Source of the DNA: Paraburkholderia acidicola
GTDB lineage: Bacteria; Pseudomonadota; Gammaproteobacteria; Burkholderiales; Burkholderiaceae
Direction of reading: 5' to 3'
NCBI RefSeq assembly: GCF_002362315.1
Contig: NZ_MTZV01000006.1
Coordinates: 2,790,001-2,854,000, forward strand
DNA: 64,000 bases
Numbering within the stretch: position 1 is the stretch's first letter; each line of letters begins with the position of its first letter. Shown here piece by piece: positions 34,960 to 43,451 of this stretch. The translations under genes and the position numbers were made by a program. Below the pieces are notes generated by a model. That model made no database searches. It saw only the letters and a list, made by a program, of their open reading frames with translations, and was not told the DNA's origin.

Positions 34960-36195
34960 CTACAACCCTAGAGCCGAAATGAACTGATTTGTATAACCTA
35001 GCGTGCCTGCCTTGCCATAGTTGTTGCAGGTGTCGGAAGAGTTGCCATCCGTAGTTGCCGGCGCACAATCGCGGTCGCGCGAGAAAGCCCAGAAATGAAT
35101 CCCGGCAATCTTCTTGGACAGTGCATAGTTCGCCACGGTGACGGCATCGGCCAACGTGAACGTTTCGTCGATGCTGTCATTGCCGCCGATCATCGGTGTC
35201 ACTTCAATCTGGCTGTACGGCACCTTCCAGTAGTTGTGCAGGCTTTCAGCAGCAGAGATGGTCGACTGCCCCATATTGCACTTGCCGCTACTGTTGAGCG
35301 TGCACAGCGACGCATTTTCCTGACCCGACGAGGCGAAGTCCATCGTCATCAGATTGATGGTGTAGTTCTTCAATCCGTAGTTCTGGATCGCGGTCATCAC
35401 CATCACGCCGGTGCCACCGAGGCTGTTGCTTTCGTTGCCGCCATCGGTGGCGATCGTGAAGCTGAAGCGCAGGTTCGGATAGGTTGCCTGTGCCGTCGAT
35501 ACGCGTGCCACCAGATTGTTGATATCGCTCTGCGACTGGCCGTTCTCGATATCGAAGTCGATACCTAGCAGGTTCGCGCTGTTGTAGGTCTGGATGAACT
35601 TCGCGAAGTTAGCATCCGACGTGCAGAGAAAGCTCGCTCCGGCACCTCCTGTCGACACGATGTACTTCTTGCCCGCGTTAACGAAGCTCCCCACGTTCGC
35701 ACTGGCAAACGCCGAAGCCGACACGCCATTCCAGTTTTCGCTGCCGCAGTTGCCGGTAGCGAACGCCCAGGTGATGGCCTGGAGCTTGGCTGGGATCACA
35801 TTCACCAGCAGTTGCGAACTACCGGTAACGGTCGTGTTCATCTGGTTGCCGCCAAAGTCACCCGAGTAGAAGTAAGGGCTGTAGATGAAACTGGTAGACG
35901 GCGGCGTGGTTGTGCCGCTGCAGGTGGTCGGTTGCCAGTACCAGGTGCTGATGGTCGGGTCGGTACCGTCGCTGCCGTTGGTGCCCGCGTTCACTTCCTT
36001 GTAAAACGAACCGTTGGCTGGATACTGGACCACGGTGCCGACCGGATAGTTGACGCCCGCGGTCCAGACGCTGAACTGGCAGGTTGCAGCAGAGGTTGCC
36101 GCGGTTTGCGCGGTGGCTGACTGTGCGGCGACGTGCGCCGAGAACCCCAGACACGAAAGACAGATTGCAAGCACTCTTATAATTTTCGATTTCAT
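34960..36195 (-). CDS. Secreted GH18 chitinase-like protein with CBM5/12
   Basis: 411 residues. A signal peptide ends near VAAQ25, then a chitin-binding CBM5/12 (about 39-92: CQFSVWTAGVNYPVGTVVQY, WYWQPTTC), a short Thr/Pro linker and a GH18 barrel. The catalytic strand is LLGIDFDIENG with Asp213, Asp215 and proton-donor Glu217; the outermost Asp of the usual DxxDxDxE is Leu here. LMTMDFASSG is the substrate-contact strand. AGGAGG before the ATG at 36195 fixes the start. It probably hydrolyses chitin. It lies downstream of a GH71/99-like gene on the same strand. Confidence 0.87.
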   Translation of the reverse strand: MKSKIIRVLAICLSCLGFSAHVAAQSATAQTAATSAATCQFSVWTAGVNYPVGTVVQYPANGSFYKEVNAGTNGSDGTDPTISTWYWQPTTCSGTTTPPSTSFIYSPYFYSGDFGGNQMNTTVTGSSQLLVNVIPAKLQAITWAFATGNCGSENWNGVSASAFASANVGSFVNAGKKYIVSTGGAGASFLCTSDANFAKFIQTYNSANLLGIDFDIENGQSQSDINNLVARVSTAQATYPNLRFSFTIATDGGNESNSLGGTGVMVMTAIQNYGLKNYTINLMTMDFASSGQENASLCTLNSSGKCNMGQSTISAAESLHNYWKVPYSQIEVTPMIGGNDSIDETFTLADAVTVANYALSKKIAGIHFWAFSRDRDCAPATTDGNSSDTCNNYGKAGTLGYTNQFISALGL

Positions 36196-36221
36196 GTGAT
36201 CCTCCTGACGAGATTGAAATG

Positions 36222-36266
36222 ACTGCATGCGAAACGTCGAGGCTTTCGCTCGCGGTCGCATGCAGT
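36222..36266 (-). terminator. Intercistronic stem-loop
   Basis: The perfect 11-bp arms ACTGCATGCGA (36222-36232) and TCGCATGCAGT (36256-36266) start 12 bp after the GH71/99-like stop and end about 26 bp before the GH18 ATG. It may terminate or attenuate read-through, or stabilise the upstream message. Confidence 0.55.
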
Positions 36267-36277
36267 AACGCCCCAGC

Positions 36278-37957
36278 TCAAGAAATCGTGATGTCGAACT
36301 GTTCCCAGCCACCTACCTGAGTGGCACTGGCAATCAGCGGGCCCTGTCCCGCATTGCTCGCCGTGACATAGCACCCGTTGGCGCGCGATAGCAAAGCCAC
36401 CGCGCCATTGGTACCCGGTTGAATGACGATGCGGAAGGTTTCCCACTGGCCTATCGCTGTGCGATTGGCGATCAATGGTTGGGCGCCTGCGTTTTCCGCG
36501 GTGACGTACTTGCCGTTGGCATGCGCGAGCAGCGCGATATCGCCGTTGCCCGCGTTGACCATGTCGAATTGCTCCCACTGGCCGACGGTTGTGCGGTTTG
36601 CAATCAGCGGTGCGGTGCCGGCGCTGTCGGCGGTGACGATCTGGTTGTTGACCCTCGCCGTGAAGCTCACAACCGTCGCCAAGCCCGTGCTGCTGCCCAC
36701 TGTCGGAGCGGTGGGACGCACAGGCGTCAGCGCGAGCGTGCCTTTGAGCATGCGGCCGCCGTCGCCGGTCAGACGCAGGTAGTAGTCGGACGAACACGGT
36801 GTGCCGTCCTCATCGAGGCTCAGGTAGTTCGAGTTCGACGGTACGTCCGATTGTGTCGCCGCGGTTTTAGCGATCTGATGGCCTTCGTTGTACTCGTCGA
36901 ACATCGAGATGTAGAAACCGGCCACGCCGAGGTTGGCCAGGTTGTAGAACTGGCGCCACATGTAGTTGCCGTGAACGCGTTCGCGTTGCGACAGATCGCC
37001 GGGCATCACGCAGGGCTGATAGTCGATGCCATGCGCGTCGCAGTCCGCCTTGTCGGCGGCGTTGATATCCACAGCAAACGCATCGGCTTGCTGGATCGTG
37101 CTCATCGCCCCGATCATCCACGGCGAGAGCATGTTGAACTGGTGGAAGACATCGAGAAAATTGGGGCGCACCGATTCGCCGGTGCGCCAGTGCGTCGGCA
37201 CACCGCCGATCAGATACACGCCCTGGCTCTTGAACCACGCAACCACATCGGCACACACATCGGCGCTGAACGGCCGGCTGTCGTCATTGAAGCCGAAGCC
37301 CCAGATGCACACCACCGGCTTGCCGTTCTGCTTCGCGTAAGCAGGGGAGGCCGTCAGTGCGGACATCTTGCTGGTCCAGTCCGTTTTCATCTGCGTCTGC
37401 ATGTCGGTCCATCCGGACACGTCGTACATGATGTAGAACTTGCGGCCGTAGGTTTCCGCCGCGGTGCGCACCTTGGTGGCCATCGCGTCGCGCGTCGGAC
37501 CTTCGCTCGAATCGGGATTGAAGCGTTGCAGGGCGACGGTATCGATTGCGTTCTGCTGCATCCATGCGAACTGCGCGTTGACCGTATCCTGGTCGTAGTC
37601 GGAGAACAGGGTTGCGGCAGCGCCGCTGTGCAGCGGTGCGAAATTCGTTGGATACGTATGCGTGTAGTCGTGCATGTCGGGCCATGCGCGGATGCCCGCA
37701 TTGGTCGGCGAGGGCGGTTGCGACCAGTTCTGCGACCAGTGCCACCAGCCGTTGATCGGTGCGCCATCGCCGAGCGCCGCAAACCAGCCCTGGTAACCGA
37801 CGCTGACTTTGCCGACCACGTCGCCAGGCGCACTGACGGCGGTCACGCCGGAAGCCAGCGGCGCCGCCACTGCGCCGGAAACCGATGGCGAACCGATTGC
37901 GCCGAGCGCAGCGGCGGCAGCACTGCCTTTCAGAAACGAGCGACGCGAAATGCTCAT
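36278..37957 (-). CDS. Tat-exported GH71/99-like protein with fascin-like domain
   Basis: 559 residues. The twin-arginine signal is textbook (SRRSFLKGSAAAAALGA, residues 4-20). The central region (about 50-400) matches the GH71/99-like family: VGYQGWFAALGDG, WWHWSQNW, ALQRFNPDSSEGPTRD, MYDVSGW, VCIWGFGF, GVPTHWR and MFDEYNEGHQIAK. The C-terminal 135 residues carry three repeats of the type VTADSAGTAPLIANRT / GQWEQFDMV, a fascin/beta-trefoil-like carbohydrate-binding module. It probably acts on alpha-glucans or mannan-like chains; the specificity is not resolvable. GGAGA precedes the ATG. Confidence 0.82.
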   Translation of the reverse strand: MSISRRSFLKGSAAAAALGAIGSPSVSGAVAAPLASGVTAVSAPGDVVGKVSVGYQGWFAALGDGAPINGWWHWSQNWSQPPSPTNAGIRAWPDMHDYTHTYPTNFAPLHSGAAATLFSDYDQDTVNAQFAWMQQNAIDTVALQRFNPDSSEGPTRDAMATKVRTAAETYGRKFYIMYDVSGWTDMQTQMKTDWTSKMSALTASPAYAKQNGKPVVCIWGFGFNDDSRPFSADVCADVVAWFKSQGVYLIGGVPTHWRTGESVRPNFLDVFHQFNMLSPWMIGAMSTIQQADAFAVDINAADKADCDAHGIDYQPCVMPGDLSQRERVHGNYMWRQFYNLANLGVAGFYISMFDEYNEGHQIAKTAATQSDVPSNSNYLSLDEDGTPCSSDYYLRLTGDGGRMLKGTLALTPVRPTAPTVGSSTGLATVVSFTARVNNQIVTADSAGTAPLIANRTTVGQWEQFDMVNAGNGDIALLAHANGKYVTAENAGAQPLIANRTAIGQWETFRIVIQPGTNGAVALLSRANGCYVTASNAGQGPLIASATQVGGWEQFDITIS

Positions 37958-38523
37958 GGTGATCTCCGGGACGATCGAATCGACGACCGCGAATCTGTTT
38001 GAGAAATGACTATGAAAATGCTGAATAAAGAAACCGATTACGTCGGGAATCCGGGTGGCCTGATGGCGTATCTCTGAACAGATAGCCGGATTGCATTGAA
38101 TGACATTCCATTTATGCGAAACATAGGAATCTCATAGAAAAGCTCATTCCACTAAATGGGTTTCCACATCGGTTGAAATGCGTGACCTCGAATTCCGAGC
38201 GGGCAGGGCTATAGCGCGGACGCTATGCATGGAACCATGCAACGGACCGCAGTAAACCTGCCTGGAAAATCATGAGCAATGCACGAAATGCGAAACCACA
38301 GTAGACAGACAACGTACCTCTTTTGCAATCAAAATCTCTATGAGAGGCTTTGAAAAGCTAGATTGCATATTAATGGAATGTCTGACGTGGAATCACTAAG
38401 GGCGGGGAAACCCCAGCTGCGGATGAGATTTCAATATCCGCATTGCATTATTCGCACCCGGCGAAGAAGCGTATATTTGGAACCTCGTCATGTCCCGCCA
38501 ATCAAGCGTTCACGATAAATGCC
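37958..38523. other. 566-bp non-coding region with many palindromes
   Basis: No convincing gene, and AT-richer than the surroundings. Inverted repeats seen: ATAGCG/CGCTAT (38211-38226) abutting TGCATGG-AA-CCATGCA (38226-38241); a three-way-junction-like fold, TGCAATC/GATTGCA (38324-38330 with 38361-38367) enclosing CTCT/AGAG (38336-38346) and GCTT/AAGC (38347-38358); and a GCGGAT/ATCCGC repeat about 90 bp before the hydrolase start. It separates the divergent GH71/99-like and alpha/beta-hydrolase genes. Confidence 0.5.
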
Positions 38524-39396
38524 ATGCTAGAAAAATCGAATCGAAGTGGATTACGCGTACGGCGCCTGTTCCTGTGTGCCTGCATGCTGTTTGCCGTACA
38601 GCACGCACAAGCCGAAGCGCGCTGGCAGACCTTGCCGCCCACTCCCGCGCCTGTCGCTGGCGAGCACCACGGCATTGCCGACGTCAATGGCATTCACCTG
38701 TATTACGCGACGATCGGCAGCGGCTCGCCGGTCATCCTGCTGCACGGTGGCCTGTCGAATTCCGATTACTTCGGCAATCAGATCCGCGCATTGATGAAGC
38801 ACCACGAGGTGGTGATCGTCGACAGCCGCGGGCACGGGCGCAGCACGCGTGACGCGCGGCCGTTCGGATACGACCTGATGACCGACGATGTCGTCGCGCT
38901 GATGGACAAACTGAAGCTGCAGAAGGCCGCCATTGTCGGCTGGAGCGACGGCGCGATCATCGGGCTCGATCTGGCGATCCGCTATCCGGACCGTGTCGGC
39001 AAGGTGATCGCGTTCGCTGCGAATACGAAGACGGACGGTGTGGTCCCGGACGTCGAGAAGAACCCGACGTTCGCGGCGTTCATCAAGCGTGCAGGCGACG
39101 AGTACCGTCATCTGTCGCCGACACCGAACGAATATGACGCATTCGTCGAGCAGATCAGTCACATGTGGGCGTCGCAACCGAACTGGACCGACGCTCAGCT
39201 AAAGGGCATCAGGGCGCCCGTGCTGGTACTGGATGGCGATCATGACGAGGCGATCCGCCGCGAGCATACCGAATACATCGCCGCGACGATCCCCGGCGCC
39301 GGGCTGATGATCCTGCCGAACACCAGTCACTTCGCGTTCCTGCAAGACCCCGAAGCATTCAACTTCGCGATCGAGCATTTTCTCGGCGACAGGTAG
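38524..39396 (+). CDS. Exported alpha/beta hydrolase
   Basis: 290 residues with an N-terminal signal (LFLCACMLFAVQHAQA) and a complete alpha/beta-hydrolase fold: oxyanion region LLHGGLSN, nucleophile elbow VGWSDGA with Ser141, Asp in LVLDGDHDEAI, and His in NTSHFAF. It belongs to the group of periplasmic esterase or lactonase-like hydrolases; the substrate is unknown. It converges with a TetR gene 19 bp downstream. The ATG at 38524 gives the best signal peptide; an upstream ATG would add 27 unrelated residues. Confidence 0.85.
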   Translation: MLEKSNRSGLRVRRLFLCACMLFAVQHAQAEARWQTLPPTPAPVAGEHHGIADVNGIHLYYATIGSGSPVILLHGGLSNSDYFGNQIRALMKHHEVVIVDSRGHGRSTRDARPFGYDLMTDDVVALMDKLKLQKAAIVGWSDGAIIGLDLAIRYPDRVGKVIAFAANTKTDGVVPDVEKNPTFAAFIKRAGDEYRHLSPTPNEYDAFVEQISHMWASQPNWTDAQLKGIRAPVLVLDGDHDEAIRREHTEYIAATIPGAGLMILPNTSHFAFLQDPEAFNFAIEHFLGDR

Positions 39397-39415
39397 TCGT
39401 CGCCATCGCGATACC

Positions 39416-40027
39416 TCAGGAAAAACTAAACCCCCGCAGGACCGACGCGACGACCCAGCGGGCCTCCGCTTCGGGTGCCGGGGGGAGTGGTTCGCGCAGG
39501 CTTCTGAGAAAAAATCCGGTCAGGCTGGCATGAATGACTGCGGCAGCACGCTGCGTATTCAGATCGGGCCGCAACTGGTTGCGTTCGATTGCTGCCCGCA
39601 ATGCGTGGTCGATCTGGGTTTCGGCATGGCGCCGGCTCTCGTCGATCCTGTGCCAGAACACTTCGGTTTCGACCGCCGGTTCGCAGCGCGACAGGATGAT
39701 TGTGTAGAGGCGCCGCGCGGAGCCCGCCGACAGCACCTGGGAGAGCAGAAACGTCAGGTTTCTTTGCAGATGTCCGAGCGGATCATCGTCCCACTCGCTC
39801 CACGTCGCGATAAACGGATCAACGGGTAGAGACGCGTCTTCGAATAGCGCTTCGAAGACGGCCAGCTTGTTCCGGAAGTGTCCATACACCGCGCCGCGGG
39901 TGACGCCGGCGGCTTCGGCTACATCGGATAGCGATGCACGCGACACGCCGCGTTGCATGAAGACGCGTTCGGCCGCATCCAGTATCTGCGCGCGGGTATC
40001 GAGGGCGTGTTTTCTGGTCCGTTTCAT
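39416..40027 (-). CDS. TetR/AcrR-family regulator downstream of the efflux operon
   Basis: 203 residues. The N-terminal HTH is ILDAAERVFMQRGVSRASLSDVAEAAGVTRGAVYGHFRNK in outline, the AcrR signature, with a C-terminal TetR_C_AcrR-like ligand domain (LTFLLSQVLSAGSARRLYTIILSRCE). It lies 154 bp after the RND transporter on the same strand, behind a hairpin, so it may have its own promoter. Together with the divergent TetR at 46543 it makes two candidate regulators for one pump. Confidence 0.87.
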   Translation of the reverse strand: MKRTRKHALDTRAQILDAAERVFMQRGVSRASLSDVAEAAGVTRGAVYGHFRNKLAVFEALFEDASLPVDPFIATWSEWDDDPLGHLQRNLTFLLSQVLSAGSARRLYTIILSRCEPAVETEVFWHRIDESRRHAETQIDHALRAAIERNQLRPDLNTQRAAAVIHASLTGFFLRSLREPLPPAPEAEARWVVASVLRGFSFS

Positions 40028-40150
40028 TGCCGGAAGTCCTGCCGAACGTTGGCGAGCGCCGGGGTGGCGCCGAAACAGTTTGACGGGTGCATTCGTGGCG
40101 CTGGGCCGTGTGGCTTCCCGGCAGGTGGCCGGCCAACGCTCACGAAGCAC

Positions 40151-40172
40151 CCCCTGCCGGAAGCGGCAGGGG
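40151..40172 (-). terminator. Hairpin terminator of the efflux operon
   Basis: CCCCTGCCG (40151-40159) and CGGCAGGGG (40164-40172) are perfect 9-bp arms with a GAAG loop, 9 bp after the RND transporter stop. There is no long T-run. Confidence 0.65.
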
Positions 40173-40181
40173 TATTGCTTA

Positions 40182-43100
40182 TCAGGTATCGGTCTGGCCG
40201 TCGTGCTCGGCGAGCCGCAGCTTGTGTGTCACTTCGTCGAGCTTGTCGCCCAGCATGCGGCGTACCGACACGTAGAACACCGGGATCAGCAGCAAACCGA
40301 AGACGGTTGCGAACAACATGCCGCCGATCACACCAATGCCGATTTCATGTCGCGACGCGGCACCTGCACCGGACGAGATGACAAGCGGGAACACACCGAG
40401 TATGAAGGCCATCGAGGTCATCAGAATCGGTCGCAACCGCAGCTTCGCTGCATTCAACGTCGCATCGAAGAGCGTCATGCCGTGAGCCTGCCCATCCACC
40501 GCGAATTCGACGATCAGAATCGCGTTCTTCGCCGCCAGCCCGATCACCGTGACCATGCCGATCTTGAAGTAGATGTCGTTAGGCACACCGGTCAGCAGAC
40601 AGAAGGTCAGCATGCCCAGCAAGCCCAGCGGAACCACCAGCAGCACCGCCACCGGAATCGACCAGCTCTCGTACAGCGCAGCGAGACAGAGGAACACGAT
40701 CACGATGGACAGGATGGTCAGCAGCGTTGCCGAGTTCCCGGCCAGGATTTCCTGATACGACTGTCCTGTCCAGTCCGCGGCAAAGCCCGGCGGCAACGAT
40801 TTGTTGATGATGCCTTGAATCGTGTCCATCGCCTGGCCGGTCGAATAACCCGGCGCCGAGTTGCCGACGATTTCGATTGCCGAATAGCCGTTATAGCGCG
40901 GCAGTGCCTGCGGACCCACACCCCAGGTCGCCTTCACGACGCTCGACAGCGGCACCATGTTGTACGGACTGATCGCGCTGTTGCTGACCGACGGATTGAC
41001 CGGCGTCTGGTAGCCGCTCGCGTTGACGGCGGTGGCCGTGCTGCTCGAACTCGCGGTCGTCGACGATGAACTCGACACACCGCTCGGCGTATAAAGATGC
41101 TGCAGCGAGTCGAGGCCCATCCGGAACGGTGCATCCGACTGCACATAGACGCGCTTCACGCGGCCGGCATACGTGAACTGGTCGATGTAGGAGGGCGCCA
41201 GTTGCGACTGGATGGTGCTGTAGACATCGGCGAGCGACAGCCCCATCGACTGCGCCTGCACGCGATCCACAGTCATCTGCAACTGCGGCGCTTCAGGCAG
41301 CGAGTTCGGACGAACACCGTAGAGCACCGGATTCTTGGCCGCCTGACCCAGCAGCATGCCCGTGGCCTGTCCCAGTTCAGCACGCGATTGCCCGGCGCGC
41401 GCCTGCAGATACATGTCGACCCCGCCAAACTGACTCAACCCGCGAATGGTCGGCAGATTCACCACGAAGATCTGCGCGTCGGTAATGCTATGCAAGATCC
41501 CATTGGCTTCCGGAATCAGCTGCATGGCCGTTTTCGAGCGTGCTTTCCAGTCGGTCAGCTTGATAAAGATCATGCCGACGTTTTCGCTGTTACCGACGAA
41601 GCTGAAGCCCTTCACGTTGAAGATGCCTGCAATGTCCTTGCCGATCGGGCTGTTTTCCAGCTTCTTGTTGATCTCGGCCATCACCTGGCTGTTGCGCTCG
41701 AGCGTCGCGCCGGTCGGCAGACTGACCAGTGCCAGCATGAAGCCCTGATCCTCGTCCGGTACGAACGATGTCGGCAGGCGGGTGAACAGGAACCCGGTCA
41801 GCACGGCGACCAGCGCGAACAGAACCATCCAGCGCGGTGCATGACGAACCGCACGCGTGACCTGACCGAAATACGTATCGCTCAGCTTGGCAAATCCCGC
41901 GTTGAACCATCGGTAGATCCTGTTCGGTTTCTCGTCGTGCGTCGGCCTGAGAATCGCGGCACACAGCGACGGCGTGAACGACATCGCGAGGAACGCCGAG
42001 AAGCCCATCGAAATCGCAATGGTCAGCGCGAACTGCGCATAGATGATGCCGGTCGCGCCCGGCTGGAAGGCGGACGGCACGAACACCGCGATCAGCACCA
42101 CCGTGATCGCGACGATAGCGCCGGTAATCTGGCCCATCGCTTTGCGCGTCGCTGGTTTTGGCGCGAGCTTCTCATCGGACATGATGCGCTCGACGTTCTC
42201 GATCACCACGATCGCATCGTCGACGATAATCCCGATCGCCAGCACCATCCCGAACAGCGTGAGCTGGTTAAGCGAGTAGTTCAGCGCCTTCAGGCCGATG
42301 AACGTACCGAGCAGCGCGACCGGAATGACCAGTGTCGGAATGATGGTCGCCCGCAGGTTCTGCAGGAAGATCAGCATCACGAAGAACACCAGCACGATGG
42401 CCTCGATCAGCGTACGGACCACGTCGGTGATCGACGCCGTGATGAACGGTGTCGTGTCGTAAGGCACGTCCCAGTTCACGCCGGTCGGCAGATCCTTCGC
42501 GAGGATCGCCATCTCTGCCTTGATTGCCTTGGCGACCGCCAGCGCGTTGGAACCGGGCAGCAGGTACAGGCCGAGGCCGCCCGCTTCCTTGTCCTTATAG
42601 GTCGCGGAAGAGCCATACGTCTGTGCGCCGAACGTGATGCGCGCAACGTCGCTCAGGCGGACGACCGTACCGGTATTGGTCGACGTCAGGATGATGTCGC
42701 GGAACTGCTGCAGCGACGAGAACAACGCATCGCCAGAGACGGTCGCGGTGAACGTCTGCCCCTTGACCGCAGGGTCCGCGCCGAGCGACCCGGTGGCGAA
42801 CTGGGCATTCTGTCCGCTGATCGCATTGACGACCTGAGTCGTCGACAATCCGTAGCTTTGCAGTTTGTCCGGATCGATCCAGATCCGCACCGCATACTCC
42901 GACCCGAGTTCGAAGGTGTTACCCACACCGTTGATCCGCGCGACCACCGGCTGGATCTGCGAAGCGACGATGTCGCTCAGGCGTGCGGCGTCGATGTTGG
43001 GGTTGGTGGAGGTCAGGCCGATGAACAGCAGAATGTCAGGGCTGGCCTTGGCCACGACCACGCCTTGCTCGGTCACAGCGGTCGGCAGCAGCGGCTGCGC

Positions 43101-43439
43101 GAGCTGCACCTTGTTCTGCACCTGCACTTCGGCGATATCGGGGTTCGTGCCCGTTGCGAAGCTCAGCGTGATGGTCGCCGTGCCGTTGCTGCCCGACGTC
43201 GAACTGAAGTACAGCAGGTTGTCGATCCCGGTGAGCTGCTGCTCGATAACCTGCGTCACCGTCGATTCCATCGTGGCGGCGTTTGCGCCCGGATAGGTCG
43301 CCGTGACCGTCACTTCGGGCGGTGCAATGTCAGGGTACGAATCGATCCCCATGCGCGACAGCGAGATGACGCCGAGCAGACAGATCAGGATAGGGATCAC
43401 CCAGGCAAAGACCGGGCGATCGATAAAGAAACGTGGCAT
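40182..43439 (-). CDS. HAE1-family RND efflux transporter
   Basis: A 1085-residue inner-membrane proton-driven drug exporter. It starts MPRFFIDRPVFAWVIPILIC. The TM4 proton-relay motif GIIVDDAIVVIENVER (two Asp) and repeated RND features such as ATYPGANAATMESTVTQVIEQQ are present. It is longer than typical AcrB because of a Ser/Thr-rich insertion (SGVSSSSSTTASSSS, about residues 785-822) in the second periplasmic porter loop. AAGGAG precedes the ATG. It forms an operon with the adaptor (12 bp upstream) and the outer-membrane factor. Confidence 0.93.
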   Translation of the reverse strand: MPRFFIDRPVFAWVIPILICLLGVISLSRMGIDSYPDIAPPEVTVTATYPGANAATMESTVTQVIEQQLTGIDNLLYFSSTSGSNGTATITLSFATGTNPDIAEVQVQNKVQLAQPLLPTAVTEQGVVVAKASPDILLFIGLTSTNPNIDAARLSDIVASQIQPVVARINGVGNTFELGSEYAVRIWIDPDKLQSYGLSTTQVVNAISGQNAQFATGSLGADPAVKGQTFTATVSGDALFSSLQQFRDIILTSTNTGTVVRLSDVARITFGAQTYGSSATYKDKEAGGLGLYLLPGSNALAVAKAIKAEMAILAKDLPTGVNWDVPYDTTPFITASITDVVRTLIEAIVLVFFVMLIFLQNLRATIIPTLVIPVALLGTFIGLKALNYSLNQLTLFGMVLAIGIIVDDAIVVIENVERIMSDEKLAPKPATRKAMGQITGAIVAITVVLIAVFVPSAFQPGATGIIYAQFALTIAISMGFSAFLAMSFTPSLCAAILRPTHDEKPNRIYRWFNAGFAKLSDTYFGQVTRAVRHAPRWMVLFALVAVLTGFLFTRLPTSFVPDEDQGFMLALVSLPTGATLERNSQVMAEINKKLENSPIGKDIAGIFNVKGFSFVGNSENVGMIFIKLTDWKARSKTAMQLIPEANGILHSITDAQIFVVNLPTIRGLSQFGGVDMYLQARAGQSRAELGQATGMLLGQAAKNPVLYGVRPNSLPEAPQLQMTVDRVQAQSMGLSLADVYSTIQSQLAPSYIDQFTYAGRVKRVYVQSDAPFRMGLDSLQHLYTPSGVSSSSSTTASSSSTATAVNASGYQTPVNPSVSNSAISPYNMVPLSSVVKATWGVGPQALPRYNGYSAIEIVGNSAPGYSTGQAMDTIQGIINKSLPPGFAADWTGQSYQEILAGNSATLLTILSIVIVFLCLAALYESWSIPVAVLLVVPLGLLGMLTFCLLTGVPNDIYFKIGMVTVIGLAAKNAILIVEFAVDGQAHGMTLFDATLNAAKLRLRPILMTSMAFILGVFPLVISSGAGAASRHEIGIGVIGGMLFATVFGLLLIPVFYVSVRRMLGDKLDEVTHKLRLAEHDGQTDT

Positions 43440-43451
43440 GAGACGAGCTCC

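Noticed and set aside
36419..38002. 527-codon plus-strand open frame opposite the GH71/99-like gene
   Set aside because: Antisense shadow; the minus strand carries the Tat signal and glycosidase motifs.
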